Source: JAWKXU01 sp964468045 (lineage in GTDB: Bacteria; Pseudomonadota; Alphaproteobacteria; Sphingomonadales; Sphingomonadaceae). Taken from it: a DNA stretch of 64,000 bases. The stretch covers positions 29,038 through 93,037 of the forward strand of contig CAYXTO010000012.1 of the NCBI GenBank assembly GCA_964468045.1, given 5' to 3'. Below are positions 25,137 through 34,018 of this stretch, one piece after another. The notes beneath the pieces were generated by a model. That model was not told where the DNA came from. It did not search any database and was given only the letters and a program-made list of their open reading frames with translations. Numbering within the stretch: position 1 is the stretch's first letter; each line of letters opens with the position of its first letter. A program made the position numbers and the translations under genes.

Positions 25137-25334
25137 ATGACCCGCCTGGCCCTTTTCCTGCTGATGCCCGTTTATATGCTGCTGGCGGCGCCGGTGAATG
25201 CATCCGGGGGCACTGCGGTTCCCGAACCTTCGGACCTTGCGCTGTTCATCCTGGGGCTGCTCGGGGTGATTCTGGGGCGTGAGGTCGCGATACGCTACAA
25301 GCGGCGCGACCGGGAGCGCGACAAGAAGCGCTGA
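25137..25334 (+). CDS. Minimal PEP-CTERM sorting-signal protein
   Basis: 65 residues: an N-terminal signal or membrane helix (RLALFLLMPVYMLLAAPVNA), a short spacer, then a PEP-CTERM tail made of VPEP, a helix (LALFILGLLGVILG) and a basic end (REVAIRYKRRDRERDKKR). Exosortases cut at PEP. If both ends are processed only about ten residues would remain. It sits between hisF and hisE, co-directional, with 120 bases before it and 60 after. An in-frame ATG upstream at 25101 is possible. No function is known to me. Confidence 0.7.
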   Translation: MTRLALFLLMPVYMLLAAPVNASGGTAVPEPSDLALFILGLLGVILGREVAIRYKRRDRERDKKR

Positions 25335-25394
25335 GCCCTGCCGGGCGGCTCGTGCGGCTTGACCCCGCCCGCCGACCGATCCATGTCACCTGCC

Positions 25395-25709
25395 ATGGAT
25401 ACGCTGTCCCGTCTCGAACAGACCATTGCCCGGCGCCGCACCGGGGCTGCCGCGGAAAGCTATGTCGCGCAGCTCCATGCGCGCGGATTGCCGGTTATCG
25501 CGCGCAAGCTGGGCGAGGAAGCCGTGGAGGCCGTGATCGCCGCACTTTCGGGTGAGCGCGAGGAACTGGTGGGCGAGGCCGCGGATATCCTGTTCCATCT
25601 GCTGGTGCTGCTCTCCGCCCGCGATGTTCCGCTCGCCGATGTGCTGGCGGAGCTCGACCGGCGGGAAGGCACTTCAGGCCTTGTTGAAAAAGCTGCACGG
25701 AAGAGCTGA
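25395..25709 (+). CDS. hisE: Phosphoribosyl-ATP pyrophosphatase
   Basis: 104 residues, MazG-like all-alpha enzyme for the second step of histidine synthesis. The family block RKLGEEAVEAVIAALSGER, followed by GEAADILFHLLVLLSARD with its acidic metal ligands, is unmistakable. It is separate from hisI, which is not in the window. No strong Shine-Dalgarno is present; another ATG four codons upstream is possible. Its stop overlaps the HIT gene start (TGATG). Confidence 0.94.
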   Translation: MDTLSRLEQTIARRRTGAAAESYVAQLHARGLPVIARKLGEEAVEAVIAALSGEREELVGEAADILFHLLVLLSARDVPLADVLAELDRREGTSGLVEKAARKS

Positions 25710-26086
25710 TGCCGATCGATGCGACCCAACCCTATGACGACCAGAACATCTTCGCCAGAATCCTGCAGGGAGAGCTGCCCTGCACGAAGGTCTATGAAGA
25801 TGAGTGGGCTTTTGCCTTCCACGACATCAATCCCCAGGCGCCGATCCACATCCTGGTGGTGCCCAGGGGGCCGTATGTCAGTTGGGACGATTTCACCGAA
25901 AAGGGGAGCGACGCCGAAATTTCGGGGTTCATCCGCGCGGTCGGCAAGATCGCGCGCGATCAGGGGCTGGTGGCGCCCGGCTATCGCCTGATTGCCAATA
26001 CCGGCTTCCATTCTCATCAGGAAGTTCCGCATTTTCATGTACATATCTGTGCCGGCAAGCAGATGGGGCGGATGATACCCGAATAG
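25709..26086 (+). CDS. Histidine triad (HIT, HinT-like) nucleotide-binding protein
   Basis: 125 residues. The triad is at His108, His110 and His112 (PHFHVHICAG). Earlier blocks, NIFARILQGELPCTKVYED and FAFHDINPQAPIHILVVP, match HinT, which hydrolyses AMP-lysine and similar phosphoramidates. It is translated from the overlap TGATG at the end of hisE, an arrangement seen in many alphaproteobacteria. It probably closes the his transcript. Confidence 0.95.
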   Translation: MPIDATQPYDDQNIFARILQGELPCTKVYEDEWAFAFHDINPQAPIHILVVPRGPYVSWDDFTEKGSDAEISGFIRAVGKIARDQGLVAPGYRLIANTGFHSHQEVPHFHVHICAGKQMGRMIPE

Positions 26087-26175
26087 GGCAATCCCGATGC
26101 AATGAGCCGATTTTGCGATATGCGGTGCGCCGTGGGTTGCCCAACGACTCGTCGCACGGTTAAACGGCGCGTGGC

Positions 26176-26634
26176 ATGGCTATTCTTCCCGAACCTCCGG
26201 CAGGTCGCCTCGACGGCGCCACTCACCGCTTCGCGGTACGGGTCTATTTCGAGGATACGGATGCCGGCGGGATCGTTTATCACGCCAATTACCTGCGCTG
26301 GTTCGAACGGGCGAGAACGGATCTCATCGGTCTCCTCGGCATTGACCAGCGCATGGCGCTGGAGGCGCGAAAAGGATTTTATGCCGTTGCGGATCTCGCA
26401 ATACATTATGCGCGGCCGGCGCGCCTGGATGATGCCATAGTGGTGGAAAGCGCGGTCATTTCCGTGGGCGCGGCCAGCTGGCGTGTCAGCCATCGCGCAT
26501 TGCGGGCGGACGAGCTTCTGGCCGAAGCGCAGGTCCGCATCGGCTTTGTCGGAGCCGGCGGCCGCGCGGAACGCCAGCCCGAAACATGGCGCAAGTCGCT
26601 TCAATCCATCTTGATCGCAGAGAGTACTCGATGA
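26176..26634 (+). CDS. ybgC: Tol-Pal associated acyl-CoA thioesterase YbgC
   Basis: 152 residues, hot-dog fold. Catalytic motif YFEDTDAGGIVYHANYLRWF, then ERARTDLI, matches YbgC/4-hydroxybenzoyl-CoA thioesterase, with Asp as the likely catalytic residue. It overlaps tolQ by four bases (ATGA), the usual first position of the tol-pal operon. The exact substrate in cells is unsettled; acyl-CoA or acyl-carrier forms linked to phospholipid metabolism have been proposed. Confidence 0.95.
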   Translation: MAILPEPPAGRLDGATHRFAVRVYFEDTDAGGIVYHANYLRWFERARTDLIGLLGIDQRMALEARKGFYAVADLAIHYARPARLDDAIVVESAVISVGAASWRVSHRALRADELLAEAQVRIGFVGAGGRAERQPETWRKSLQSILIAESTR

Positions 26635-27332
26635 CCGAACTGTCCCTTCTTGCGGCGGCGCTTCCGGCCGCTCCCACCCGGCTTGATCCGGTAAAGCTCT
26701 TCCTGGATGCCGACATCGTCGTGCAGGTGGTGATGGCGGGGCTGATCCTGGCCAGCATCTGGGTCTGGATGATCATCATCTCCTTCTCCTTGCGGATCGC
26801 TTCGGTGCGCCGCCGCTCGGACGAGTATGAGCTCGATTTCTGGAAGAAGATGGATGGGCGCAACGCAGACGATCTGCGAACCAAGAACCAGAGCGCCGCG
26901 TCCCGGGTGGCCGGCGCCGGCCTGGAGGAATGGCGCCGCACCGGCCGCAATGCCGATCGCGAGGCGGCGAGGGAACGCGTGGCGACGGCGATGTCCAGCC
27001 AGGTCGCGGTGGAGGCCGACAATCTTGCCGAGCGGCTGAACTTTCTAGCGACTGTAGGAGCTGTTGCTCCCTTCGTGGGCCTGTTCGGTACCGTCTGGGG
27101 CATCATGAACAGCTTTTTCCAGATCGGTTCGCAGCAGAACAGCTCGCTGGCGGTGGTTGCGCCCGGCATTTCCGAAGCCTTGTTCGCGACGGCTATCGGC
27201 CTGTTTGCGGCAATTCCCGCGGTGATTGCCTACAACCGCTTCTCCCACCGGGTGAACGCGCTCGAGGCGCGGTTGCAGCGCTTCGCCGACCAGGTCTATT
27301 CCCTCGTCAGCCGTGAAATGGATGACCGCTGA
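26631..27332 (+). CDS. tolQ: TolQ, proton-motive-force motor subunit
   Basis: 233-residue inner-membrane protein, three helices. The first (IVVQVVMAGLILASIWVW) is followed by a large cytoplasmic part and the paired helices around TVGAVAPFVGLFGTVWGIMN and FATAIGLFAAIPAVIAYN. With TolR it forms the channel that energises TolA during cell constriction. The ATG start overlaps the ybgC stop; the stop overlaps the tolR start (TGATGG). Confidence 0.97.
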   Translation: MTELSLLAAALPAAPTRLDPVKLFLDADIVVQVVMAGLILASIWVWMIIISFSLRIASVRRRSDEYELDFWKKMDGRNADDLRTKNQSAASRVAGAGLEEWRRTGRNADREAARERVATAMSSQVAVEADNLAERLNFLATVGAVAPFVGLFGTVWGIMNSFFQIGSQQNSSLAVVAPGISEALFATAIGLFAAIPAVIAYNRFSHRVNALEARLQRFADQVYSLVSREMDDR

Positions 27333-27787
27333 TGGCCATGGGGATGGCAGGAGGCGGCGGACGCCGGGGAAGCAGGCGCGGTTCGCGGCGTACGCCGATG
27401 GCGGAGATCAATGTTACTCCGCTGGTAGATGTGATGCTGGTGCTGCTGATCATCTTCATGGTGACTGCGCCATTGCTGACCTCGGCTGTTCCGGTCGATC
27501 TTCCGGATAGCCGCGCCAGTGCGATGGAGCAACAAAGCGACCAGGTGACGATTTCGATCCTGCCAAACGGAAGCGTCTATCTGGATGAAGAGGAGCTGGC
27601 GCCCGGATCCCTGCCGGACCGCCTGGCCGCTCTGCCGGTGGATGCTTCGGGAAAGCCGCCTTTGGTGGTGCTGCGCGCGGATCGGGCGCTCGATTACGGG
27701 CGGGTGATGGAGGTGATGGGTGAACTGAACCATGCGGGGTTCAATTCGATTTCGCTGGTCACCAACAGTTCAGTTTCGGCCCCATAG
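27332..27787 (+). CDS. tolR: TolR, ExbD-family motor subunit
   Basis: 151 residues. One N-terminal helix contains the essential Asp in INVTPLVDVMLVLLIIFMVT; a periplasmic domain ends with LDYGRVMEVMGELNHAGF. The preceding basic, Gly/Arg-rich N-terminal stretch is cytoplasmic. It couples proton flow to TolA movement. It overlaps tolQ by one base and is followed by tolA after nine bases. Confidence 0.97.
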   Translation: MAMGMAGGGGRRGSRRGSRRTPMAEINVTPLVDVMLVLLIIFMVTAPLLTSAVPVDLPDSRASAMEQQSDQVTISILPNGSVYLDEEELAPGSLPDRLAALPVDASGKPPLVVLRADRALDYGRVMEVMGELNHAGFNSISLVTNSSVSAP

Positions 27788-27796
27788 GCCCGAGGC

Positions 27797-28651
27797 ATGG
27801 CGTTTTCAGCAGCCCTTCGCCCGGAAGAACGGCTTCCACTGGCGGTAGCCCTGGTGCTGCACGGACTGCTGGTTGCCGCCCTGCTGTTGCAGCCTGACCG
27901 GCGCAATGTCGTCCCCATTCCGGAACGCATGACCGTCAGCCTGGCCGAAGATGTCGGGCTTAAGGCGACTGCGCCCACCATCGTGCGCGAACAGCGCGCG
28001 GCGACCGCGCCTATTCTTGCGCCGGAACCCGCTCCGCCCAGTCCGCCCGAGCCGGTTCCCGTTCCGGAGCCTGCTCCAAGGCCGAGCGCCGCACCGCCGC
28101 CCAAGCCCGCGCCCGCCCCACGTACACGAGTGCCGCAGCCGGCACCCAAGCCAAGCCCGGCAGCGAAGCCCGCGGCCCAGCCGAGTCCGGCGGCGGCGAA
28201 GCCTGCAGCAAAACCCGCGGCCACCCCCGCATCCAAGCCCGGCGGAGCGAGCCGCATCGGCAGCGACTTCCTTTCCGGCGCCGCAGCCGGAAGCAAGAAG
28301 GGTGATGATCGCGTTGCCGCCTCGGAAATCGGGGCTGCTGAAAAAGCGTCGCTTGGCCAAGCGATTGCCCGCCAACTGAAACCGCATTGGTCGTCCCCGC
28401 AGGGGGCGGATGCCGAATTGCTGGTCACGGTTCTCGCGTTCGATTTGAATCCTGATGGAACCTTGTCGGGCACTCCGCGCGTTGTGCGCCAGGAAGGGAT
28501 TACGGATGCCAATCGCCCACAAGCATCTCGCCATGCCGAATTGGCCGTGAGATCGGTTCAGTTGGCCGCTCCGTTCGACCTGCCGCCACATTTATACAAT
28601 GGTTGGAAACGTGTTTCCGCCTTCAGATTCGACAGGAAGTTGTCGCAGTGA
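27797..28651 (+). CDS. tolA: TolA-like envelope-spanning protein
   Basis: 284 residues. An N-terminal membrane anchor (LPLAVALVLHGLLVAALLL) with the conserved His is followed by a long Pro/Ala/Lys-rich periplasmic stretch (residues about 70-155). A C-terminal TonB/TolA-type domain contains LGQAIARQLKPHWSSPQGAD, where the helix meets the Trp. It links the TolQR motor to TolB and Pal. Its position in the operon and architecture name it, since the middle region is not conserved in sequence. The stop overlaps the tolB start. Confidence 0.93.
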   Translation: MAFSAALRPEERLPLAVALVLHGLLVAALLLQPDRRNVVPIPERMTVSLAEDVGLKATAPTIVREQRAATAPILAPEPAPPSPPEPVPVPEPAPRPSAAPPPKPAPAPRTRVPQPAPKPSPAAKPAAQPSPAAAKPAAKPAATPASKPGGASRIGSDFLSGAAAGSKKGDDRVAASEIGAAEKASLGQAIARQLKPHWSSPQGADAELLVTVLAFDLNPDGTLSGTPRVVRQEGITDANRPQASRHAELAVRSVQLAAPFDLPPHLYNGWKRVSAFRFDRKLSQ

Positions 28652-30015
28652 AAAAAATACTCGCTCTTTGCCTCCTCGTTCTTGCCGCTCCGCTTTCCGC
28701 GCAGGTAAATGAAGCTCCCACTATCCCGATCGAAGCATCGGGCGAAGCCGGGCTGACCGGGTCCGTCTCCGACGACAAGGCCTGGCAGGATCTCGGTATC
28801 GCCATCCCCGGCTTCGCCACCGACAACAATGTCGCGACCCCGGCCAATGCGCAGGGTACGGCGGCGCTCGGCAAGGAACTGGCGCGCGTGATCACCGCCG
28901 ATCTGCGCAACAATGGCCTGTTCCAGCCGGTGGGGCCGGATGCCTTGCCGCAGCCCACCTTCCCGGAAATCACTTCTCCGGTCTGGGGCACCTGGAATTC
29001 CCGCAATGCCGAGATGCTGGTGCATGGATATGTCCGGGCCGGAGCGGACGGACGGCTGACCGTGGGCTGCTATCTCTACGACATCAATCTGCAGAGCGAA
29101 CTGGTGCGGCAGGGCTGGGTAGTCCAGCCCGCCGATTGGCGCCGGGCGGCCCATAAATGCGCGGACCTGGTCTATTCGCGGCTTTCCGGCGAAAGCCCGT
29201 TCTTCGACAGCAAGATCGCCTATATCGCGGAAACCGGCCCCAAGGGTAATCGGGTCAAGCGACTGGCGATCATGGATTCCGATGGCGCAAACCATCGGTT
29301 CATCACCACTGGCCAGACGCGGGCGCTGACCCCGCGCTATTCGCCCGATTACAGCAAGATTGCCTATCTGAGCTACCTGCGGGGCAATCCGCGCATCTTC
29401 ATTTACGATATCGCAAGCGGAAAGCAGCACCTTGTGACGGAGAGCAGCAATCCGACCTTCGCGCCGCGCTGGTCGCCGGATGGCAAGTGGATCCTTTATT
29501 CGATGGCAGTGAACGGCAACACCGACATCTATCGCGTTTCCGTGAATGGGGGGGAGAGCCGGCGGCTGACCGACGCGCCGGGCATCGACATCGGCGGAAG
29601 CTATTCCCCTGACGGATCGAAGATCGTGTTCGAAAGCGATCGCTCCGGGAGCCAGCAGATCTATGTCATGGACGGCGATGGTTCCAATCAGAAGCGGATC
29701 ACCTTCTTTGGCGGCCGCGCGGCTACGCCGGAATGGAGTCCACGCGGGGATCAGATCGCATTCACCCATATCAGCGGCAATTTCCGGGTCGCGGTGATGA
29801 GTCCGGGTGGCGGCAATGTGCGCCATCTGACCGATAGCTGGCAGGACGAGGCTCCGACCTGGTCACCCAACGGTCGCATCATCCAGTTCTTCCGCACGGA
29901 ACGCAATTCCGGCCGCACATCGCTGTGGCAGGTCGATCTGACCGGTCGCAATCTCAGGCGATTGCAGACTCCGGTTGACGCTTCGGACCCTGCCTGGGGA
30001 CCCGTTTTGCCCTGA
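28648..30015 (+). CDS. tolB: TolB periplasmic beta-propeller
   Basis: 455 residues. GTG start inside the tolA end (GTGA), AGGAAG upstream. The signal peptide is KKILALCLLVLAAPLSAQ. An N-terminal domain (ADLRNNGLFQPVG) precedes a six-bladed propeller with repeated PRYSPD, PRWSPDGKWILY, SYSPDGSKIVFESDRSGS and PEWSPRGDQIAF. It binds Pal and signals through TolA. The length is normal. Confidence 0.97.
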   Translation: MKKILALCLLVLAAPLSAQVNEAPTIPIEASGEAGLTGSVSDDKAWQDLGIAIPGFATDNNVATPANAQGTAALGKELARVITADLRNNGLFQPVGPDALPQPTFPEITSPVWGTWNSRNAEMLVHGYVRAGADGRLTVGCYLYDINLQSELVRQGWVVQPADWRRAAHKCADLVYSRLSGESPFFDSKIAYIAETGPKGNRVKRLAIMDSDGANHRFITTGQTRALTPRYSPDYSKIAYLSYLRGNPRIFIYDIASGKQHLVTESSNPTFAPRWSPDGKWILYSMAVNGNTDIYRVSVNGGESRRLTDAPGIDIGGSYSPDGSKIVFESDRSGSQQIYVMDGDGSNQKRITFFGGRAATPEWSPRGDQIAFTHISGNFRVAVMSPGGGNVRHLTDSWQDEAPTWSPNGRIIQFFRTERNSGRTSLWQVDLTGRNLRRLQTPVDASDPAWGPVLP

Positions 30016-30072
30016 ATGCATTATAGTGAACAGTACCGCCGGGCTTTCCGGCCAAGTCGAGGAGGAAAATTG

Positions 30073-30573
30073 ATGAATAACAAGCTCTTCACCGCCATCG
30101 CCTTGGCGAGCGCGCTTGCGCTCGGCGCTTGCAAGAGTACCGCTCCCAAGGAATTGCCGCCGGAGCCGACCGCGCCCCCGCCGACCGAGACCGCCACTGG
30201 GCCGGTGCCAGGCAGCCAGGCTGATTTCGTCGCGAAGATGGCGGGTCGTGACGTGATCTATTTTGACACGGACCAGTTCAATATCGACAGCGAAGATTCC
30301 GCCGCTCTCCAGGGGCAGGCGCAGTGGTTGCTGCAGTATCCGAACAAGCGGGCCACCATCGAAGGCCATTGCGACGAGCGTGGTACCCGCGATTACAACC
30401 TTGCGCTCGGTGAACGCCGCGCCAATGCCGCCAAGAACTATCTTGTGAGCCTGGGCGTCGATGCCAACCGCCTGTCGACCGTGAGCTATGGCAAGGAACG
30501 TCCCGTTGCCATGGGTTCCAACGAGGGGGCCTGGGCGCAGAACCGCCGCGCCGCGACCATCACGATCGACTGA
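30073..30573 (+). CDS. pal: Pal, peptidoglycan-associated lipoprotein
   Basis: 166 residues. The lipobox LGAC gives lipidated Cys20. A Pro/Thr-rich linker is followed by the OmpA-like peptidoglycan-binding domain: VIYFDTDQFNIDSED, ATIEGHCDERGTRDYNLALG and VSYGKERPVAMGSNEGAWAQ. GGAGG lies ahead of the ATG. It anchors the outer membrane to the wall and is the last tol-pal gene here; the usual cpoB does not follow. Confidence 0.98.
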   Translation: MNNKLFTAIALASALALGACKSTAPKELPPEPTAPPPTETATGPVPGSQADFVAKMAGRDVIYFDTDQFNIDSEDSAALQGQAQWLLQYPNKRATIEGHCDERGTRDYNLALGERRANAAKNYLVSLGVDANRLSTVSYGKERPVAMGSNEGAWAQNRRAATITID

Positions 30574-30595
30574 TCCGGGGAATTTTTCGCCAAAG

Positions 30596-30628
30596 AGGGC
30601 GGGCGCGGCTGGTGTCGCTACCCGCCCT
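30596..30628 (+). terminator. Possible terminator after pal
   Basis: Eight-base arms AGGGCGGG and CCCGCCCT with a 17-base loop, 23 bases after the pal stop. No T-tract follows, so termination is uncertain. Confidence 0.45.
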
Positions 30629-30664
30629 TGCCTATGTTGAAAGCATGAATTCGAGGCAATCCTA

Positions 30665-31198
30665 ATGGCCCGTCCGAGGCGTTCTCTGGACTGGGGTTTC
30701 CCCCGCTGGCGCGGCTACGGTTCCTCGCGAGAGGCCGCCAATGTGCGTCTGTGTGATCGGCATGGGTGCGAGGAGCCCGGCAATTGCCCCGCACCGAAGG
30801 CGCCGAACAGCCCGGAACGCTGGTATTTCTGCCAAGGCCACGCGGCGGAATACAATGCCAAGTGGGATTATTTCGCCGGTCTCGACAAGGCGGAAGCAGA
30901 AGAACGGACCAAGGCCGAGAGACGCGACAATTCCGGTTATCGGGAAGCCGCGCATTATGGCTGGGCGGGCTCCGGCGATGGCAGCCGCAGCGCTGACGAG
31001 ATGCGGGCGCTGGATGTGCTTGGGCTGGACAGCGACGCGGATTTCGACACGGTAAAGCGCGCCTGGCGCAACAAGGCCAAGGAAGTCCATCCCGATGTGC
31101 GCCCGGGCGATGGCGAGGCGGCCAAGGCGTTCCAGGCCTATCAGCTGGCTTATGAAGTGCTGCGCCAGGCCGAGGAGCGGCGGCAGTGGAAAGGCTAG
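30665..31198 (+). CDS. J-domain protein with N-terminal Cys/His region
   Basis: 177 residues. The C-terminal J domain reads LDVLGLDSDADFDTVKRAWR, then KEVHPDVRPGDG with the HPD tripeptide that activates DnaK, and ends in AYEVLRQAEERRQ. The N-terminal half contains CDRHGCEEPGNCPAPKAP and WYFCQGHAAEYNAKWDYF, where Cys and His could bind zinc. Architecture like this is common in alphaproteobacteria, but the client is unknown. It is convergent with the hydrolase gene, whose stop it overlaps. Confidence 0.9.
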   Translation: MARPRRSLDWGFPRWRGYGSSREAANVRLCDRHGCEEPGNCPAPKAPNSPERWYFCQGHAAEYNAKWDYFAGLDKAEAEERTKAERRDNSGYREAAHYGWAGSGDGSRSADEMRALDVLGLDSDADFDTVKRAWRNKAKEVHPDVRPGDGEAAKAFQAYQLAYEVLRQAEERRQWKG

Positions 31199-31956
31199 TT
31201 TGCCCGCAACCCGGATATCCAATCCACTACGAGTTGCGCGAAGCGATCCGGATGGATTTCAGGCAGAAAATGGTCCGCGCCTTCCACGATTGAGAGATTT
31301 CCGCCCGGCATTGCATCCGCCAGCGCTCTGGTTGCGATGGTGAAGGCGGGCTGGCTTTCGGTTCCCATCGCACAGCAGCAAGGCGTATCGATCCTGCCCA
31401 GCTCCTCCCGGGTGATCTTGCCGGGATCGGAACTTGAGAACAGCAGCGGCATCATCCTGGCATTGGACAGGTAGATCGCGCGGCGCGCTTCCGGCATCCT
31501 CTCATAATGGCCGCCGAACAGCGCGGGGATGGTGGCTTCCGCACCCTCGGCCCGCAGCACCTTTGCCAGAGCGCCGAAGATCGTCTCCGCGCTTTGGGCG
31601 AAGGCGATCCGCTCGGCTTCCTCCGCGATGTGGAACGGCCGAGCCCCTTCATAGAGCACAGCGGAGGCGAACAGGTCCGGTTCGGCGAGTAAGGCGGCGA
31701 GACCGGCCTGCACGGCGTAGGACCAGCAGACGAGGTGAACAGGCTCCCCTGCCTGTCTTGCGGCGGCGATGATGTCCGCCTTGTGAAGGCCGATCCCGAA
31801 GCGGCTGCCATCGTCGGGCCAGTCCGCGGGTCCGAAATAGGTGAGAGTGATCGCCCGGCCCTCCATCCAGTCGGGAAGGCGGGCGATCACTGCCTCCCAG
31901 ATGCGGGCGTCACCTGCTGCGCCATGCACCAACAGCAGCTTTTCAGGCTTTGTCAT
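31195..31956 (-). CDS. Alpha/beta hydrolase
   Basis: 253 residues. The fold begins LLLVHGAAGDARIWEAVIAR (oxyanion HG), has a nucleophile-elbow region LVCWSYAVQAGLA, and a late His in VEGADHFLPEIHPDRF. The elbow reads CWSYA instead of the usual GxSxG, so the first Gly is missing, although Ser is in place. The substrate is unknown. The start overlaps the stop of the SLC13 transporter (ATGA), so the two are co-translated and perhaps act on the same compound. Confidence 0.83.
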   Translation of the reverse strand: MTKPEKLLLVHGAAGDARIWEAVIARLPDWMEGRAITLTYFGPADWPDDGSRFGIGLHKADIIAAARQAGEPVHLVCWSYAVQAGLAALLAEPDLFASAVLYEGARPFHIAEEAERIAFAQSAETIFGALAKVLRAEGAEATIPALFGGHYERMPEARRAIYLSNARMMPLLFSSSDPGKITREELGRIDTPCCCAMGTESQPAFTIATRALADAMPGGNLSIVEGADHFLPEIHPDRFAQLVVDWISGLRAN

Positions 31957-33359
31957 GTGAGGGCCGCCATGCTCCATATCACTCCCACGATCAGGAATAT
32001 GCCGAGAATATCGAGCCATAGACCGGCACGGACCATGCGCGCCAGCTTGATATGGCCGGTTGCCCAGGCGATCGCGTTGGGCCCGGTTCCCGCCGGCAGC
32101 ATGAATCCCCAGCTAGCTGCCATCGCCGCCGGCATTGCCAGCAGCAGCGGATCCGCACCCAGTGCCACCGACAGGCTGGCCACCACGGGCATGATCCCAC
32201 TTGCGGTTGCGACATTGCTGGCAAATTCGGTCGCGACGATGACCAGCGCCACCAGGGCGAGCGCGATCACCAGCAGCGGCACGGTGCGCAAGGGCAACAG
32301 GGCTTCGCCCAGCCAATCCGCCAGCCCGGATGCTTCCATGCCCGAAGCCAGCGCCAGCCCGCCGCCGAACATCAGGATCACTGCCCAGGGCGCCCGGTCG
32401 GCCTCTTTCCAGACCAGAAGCGGGCGGCCGGTTCCGTCGGGGATGACGAACAGCAGCAGGCCGGCGGCAATGGCGATGGTGCCATCGGTGAGTGCGCCCT
32501 TCGGCAGGACAGGTTCCAGCAATGGCTGGCAGACCCAGGCAAGAACGGTCAATGCGAAGAGCGGGATCAACCGTCTTTCCGGGGGCGTGAGGGGGCCGGT
32601 GTCCCTGATCGTCTCGCGCGCGGCGGCAATGTCGAAGGGATGATTCCTGACGCGCTGCACGCGACCTATGATCCATGCGGCCAGCGGCACCCCGGTAATG
32701 ACCAGGGGGAGGCCGAACAGGGCCCATTGCGCGAAGGATATCTTCAGGCCCAGCATATTGTCGAGCAGAGCGACCGCGATGGCGTTGGTAGGTGAGCCGA
32801 CGATGGTGCCAAGGCCGCCGATCGAGGCGGCAAAGGCTATTCCCATCGGCAATGCTCCAGCCAACCCTTCGGTCTCGTCACTCGCGAGGCCGCCTCCGGC
32901 GAGAACCGCCAAGGCCATCGGCATCATGATCAGGGCCGTGGATGTGTTCGAGATGAACATCGAAATGAAGCCGGTGGAGATCATGAAAGCCAGCAGCAGC
33001 CGCATTTCGCCGCCTTTGCCCATGCGGTTGAGCAGGCCCAGCGCGAGCCGCCGGTGCAGGCCGGTGCGTTCCACGGTCAAGGCAATGAATGCGCCGCCCA
33101 GGATCAGGAACAGGATCGGAGAGTAATAAGCTGATGCCGTTTCCTTTGCATCGGAGATCCCCGCAAGCGGGAGGACGAGGAACGGCAGCAGTGCCGTGGC
33201 GGTGAGGGGGAGAGCTTCGGTCATCCACCATGCCGCCATCAGGAAAACCAGCCCGGCCACCACCCATGCCGCTTCGGGCATGGCGGCGGGGGTAGGAAAG
33301 ACGAGGGTCGCCAGAAAGCCGGTCAGGCCGATGACGAAGCCAGCAGATTTCGCGGTCAC
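31953..33359 (-). CDS. SLC13/DASS family anion:sodium symporter
   Basis: 468 residues with about eleven hydrophobic helices. Family features: MTEALPLTATALLPFLVLPL (the SNT-like region begins further on), FISNTSTALIMMPMALAV with the SNT motif, and a second copy SNVATASGIMPVVASL with SNxAT. These paired motifs bind sodium and a dicarboxylate or sulfate. The substrate cannot be told; citrate, succinate or sulfate are all possible. It is coupled to the hydrolase that follows. Confidence 0.92.
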   Translation of the reverse strand: MTAKSAGFVIGLTGFLATLVFPTPAAMPEAAWVVAGLVFLMAAWWMTEALPLTATALLPFLVLPLAGISDAKETASAYYSPILFLILGGAFIALTVERTGLHRRLALGLLNRMGKGGEMRLLLAFMISTGFISMFISNTSTALIMMPMALAVLAGGGLASDETEGLAGALPMGIAFAASIGGLGTIVGSPTNAIAVALLDNMLGLKISFAQWALFGLPLVITGVPLAAWIIGRVQRVRNHPFDIAAARETIRDTGPLTPPERRLIPLFALTVLAWVCQPLLEPVLPKGALTDGTIAIAAGLLLFVIPDGTGRPLLVWKEADRAPWAVILMFGGGLALASGMEASGLADWLGEALLPLRTVPLLVIALALVALVIVATEFASNVATASGIMPVVASLSVALGADPLLLAMPAAMAASWGFMLPAGTGPNAIAWATGHIKLARMVRAGLWLDILGIFLIVGVIWSMAALT

Positions 33360-33475
33360 GTGAAAGATCCTCCCCCTGGTTTTACGCTAGACACGCGTTG
33401 TCCGGGGAGCAAGCCGCGCCAGCGATCCTGTGTGCGCGGGCGCGGCCTGGATATCGATCAGGTCTTTCCGATGGC

Positions 33476-34018
33476 TTATTTCGGAGCCAGGACCATCAGC
33501 ATCTGGCGGCCTTCCATGCGGGGGAAAGCTTCCACCTTCGCAACTTCGGCGACATCGTCCTGGACGCGGCGCAGCAGATCCATGCCGAGCTGCTGGTGCG
33601 ACAATTCGCGGCCGCGAAAGCGCAAGGTGATCTTCACCTTGTCGCCGTCTTCGATGAAGCGATGTACGTTGCGCAGCTTCACGTCATAATCGTGCGTGTC
33701 GATGTTTGGACGCATCTTGACCTCCTTGATATCCTGGGTCTTCTGCGTCTTGCGCGCGGCATTGGCCTTTTTCTGGGCTTCGTACCGATACTTGCCGACA
33801 TCGAGGAATTTGCAGACTGGCGGATCGGCATTGGGCGATACCTCAACCAGATTCAGCCCGACATCGGCTGCCTGTTCGATTGCTTCCCTGGTATACATCA
33901 CGCCAAGGTTTTCGCCGTTTTCATCAATGACCCGAACCTTGTCGGACTGGATCATATTATCAAAGCGCGGCCCGCTCTTGACGGGGGGCGAAAGCATGCG
34001 CCGGGGTGGACGGGCTAT
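33476..34018 (-). CDS. infC: Translation initiation factor IF-3, probable AUA start
   Basis: 180 residues. IF-3 N-domain VRVIDENGENLGVMYTREAI, linker AQKKANAARKTQKTQ, and C-domain IKEVKMRPNIDTHDYDVK with the end EGRQMLMVLAPK. It prevents subunit joining and checks initiator codons. An ATG lies at 33997, but AGGAG (34031-34027) is eight bases before an in-frame ATA at 34018, adding IARPPRR, which resembles the RPPRR N-terminus of other sphingomonad IF-3 proteins. A rare start would allow autoregulation as with AUU in E. coli. If ATG is used the protein is 173 residues. Confidence 0.93.
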   Translation of the reverse strand: MARPPRRMLSPPVKSGPRFDNMIQSDKVRVIDENGENLGVMYTREAIEQAADVGLNLVEVSPNADPPVCKFLDVGKYRYEAQKKANAARKTQKTQDIKEVKMRPNIDTHDYDVKLRNVHRFIEDGDKVKITLRFRGRELSHQQLGMDLLRRVQDDVAEVAKVEAFPRMEGRQMLMVLAPK

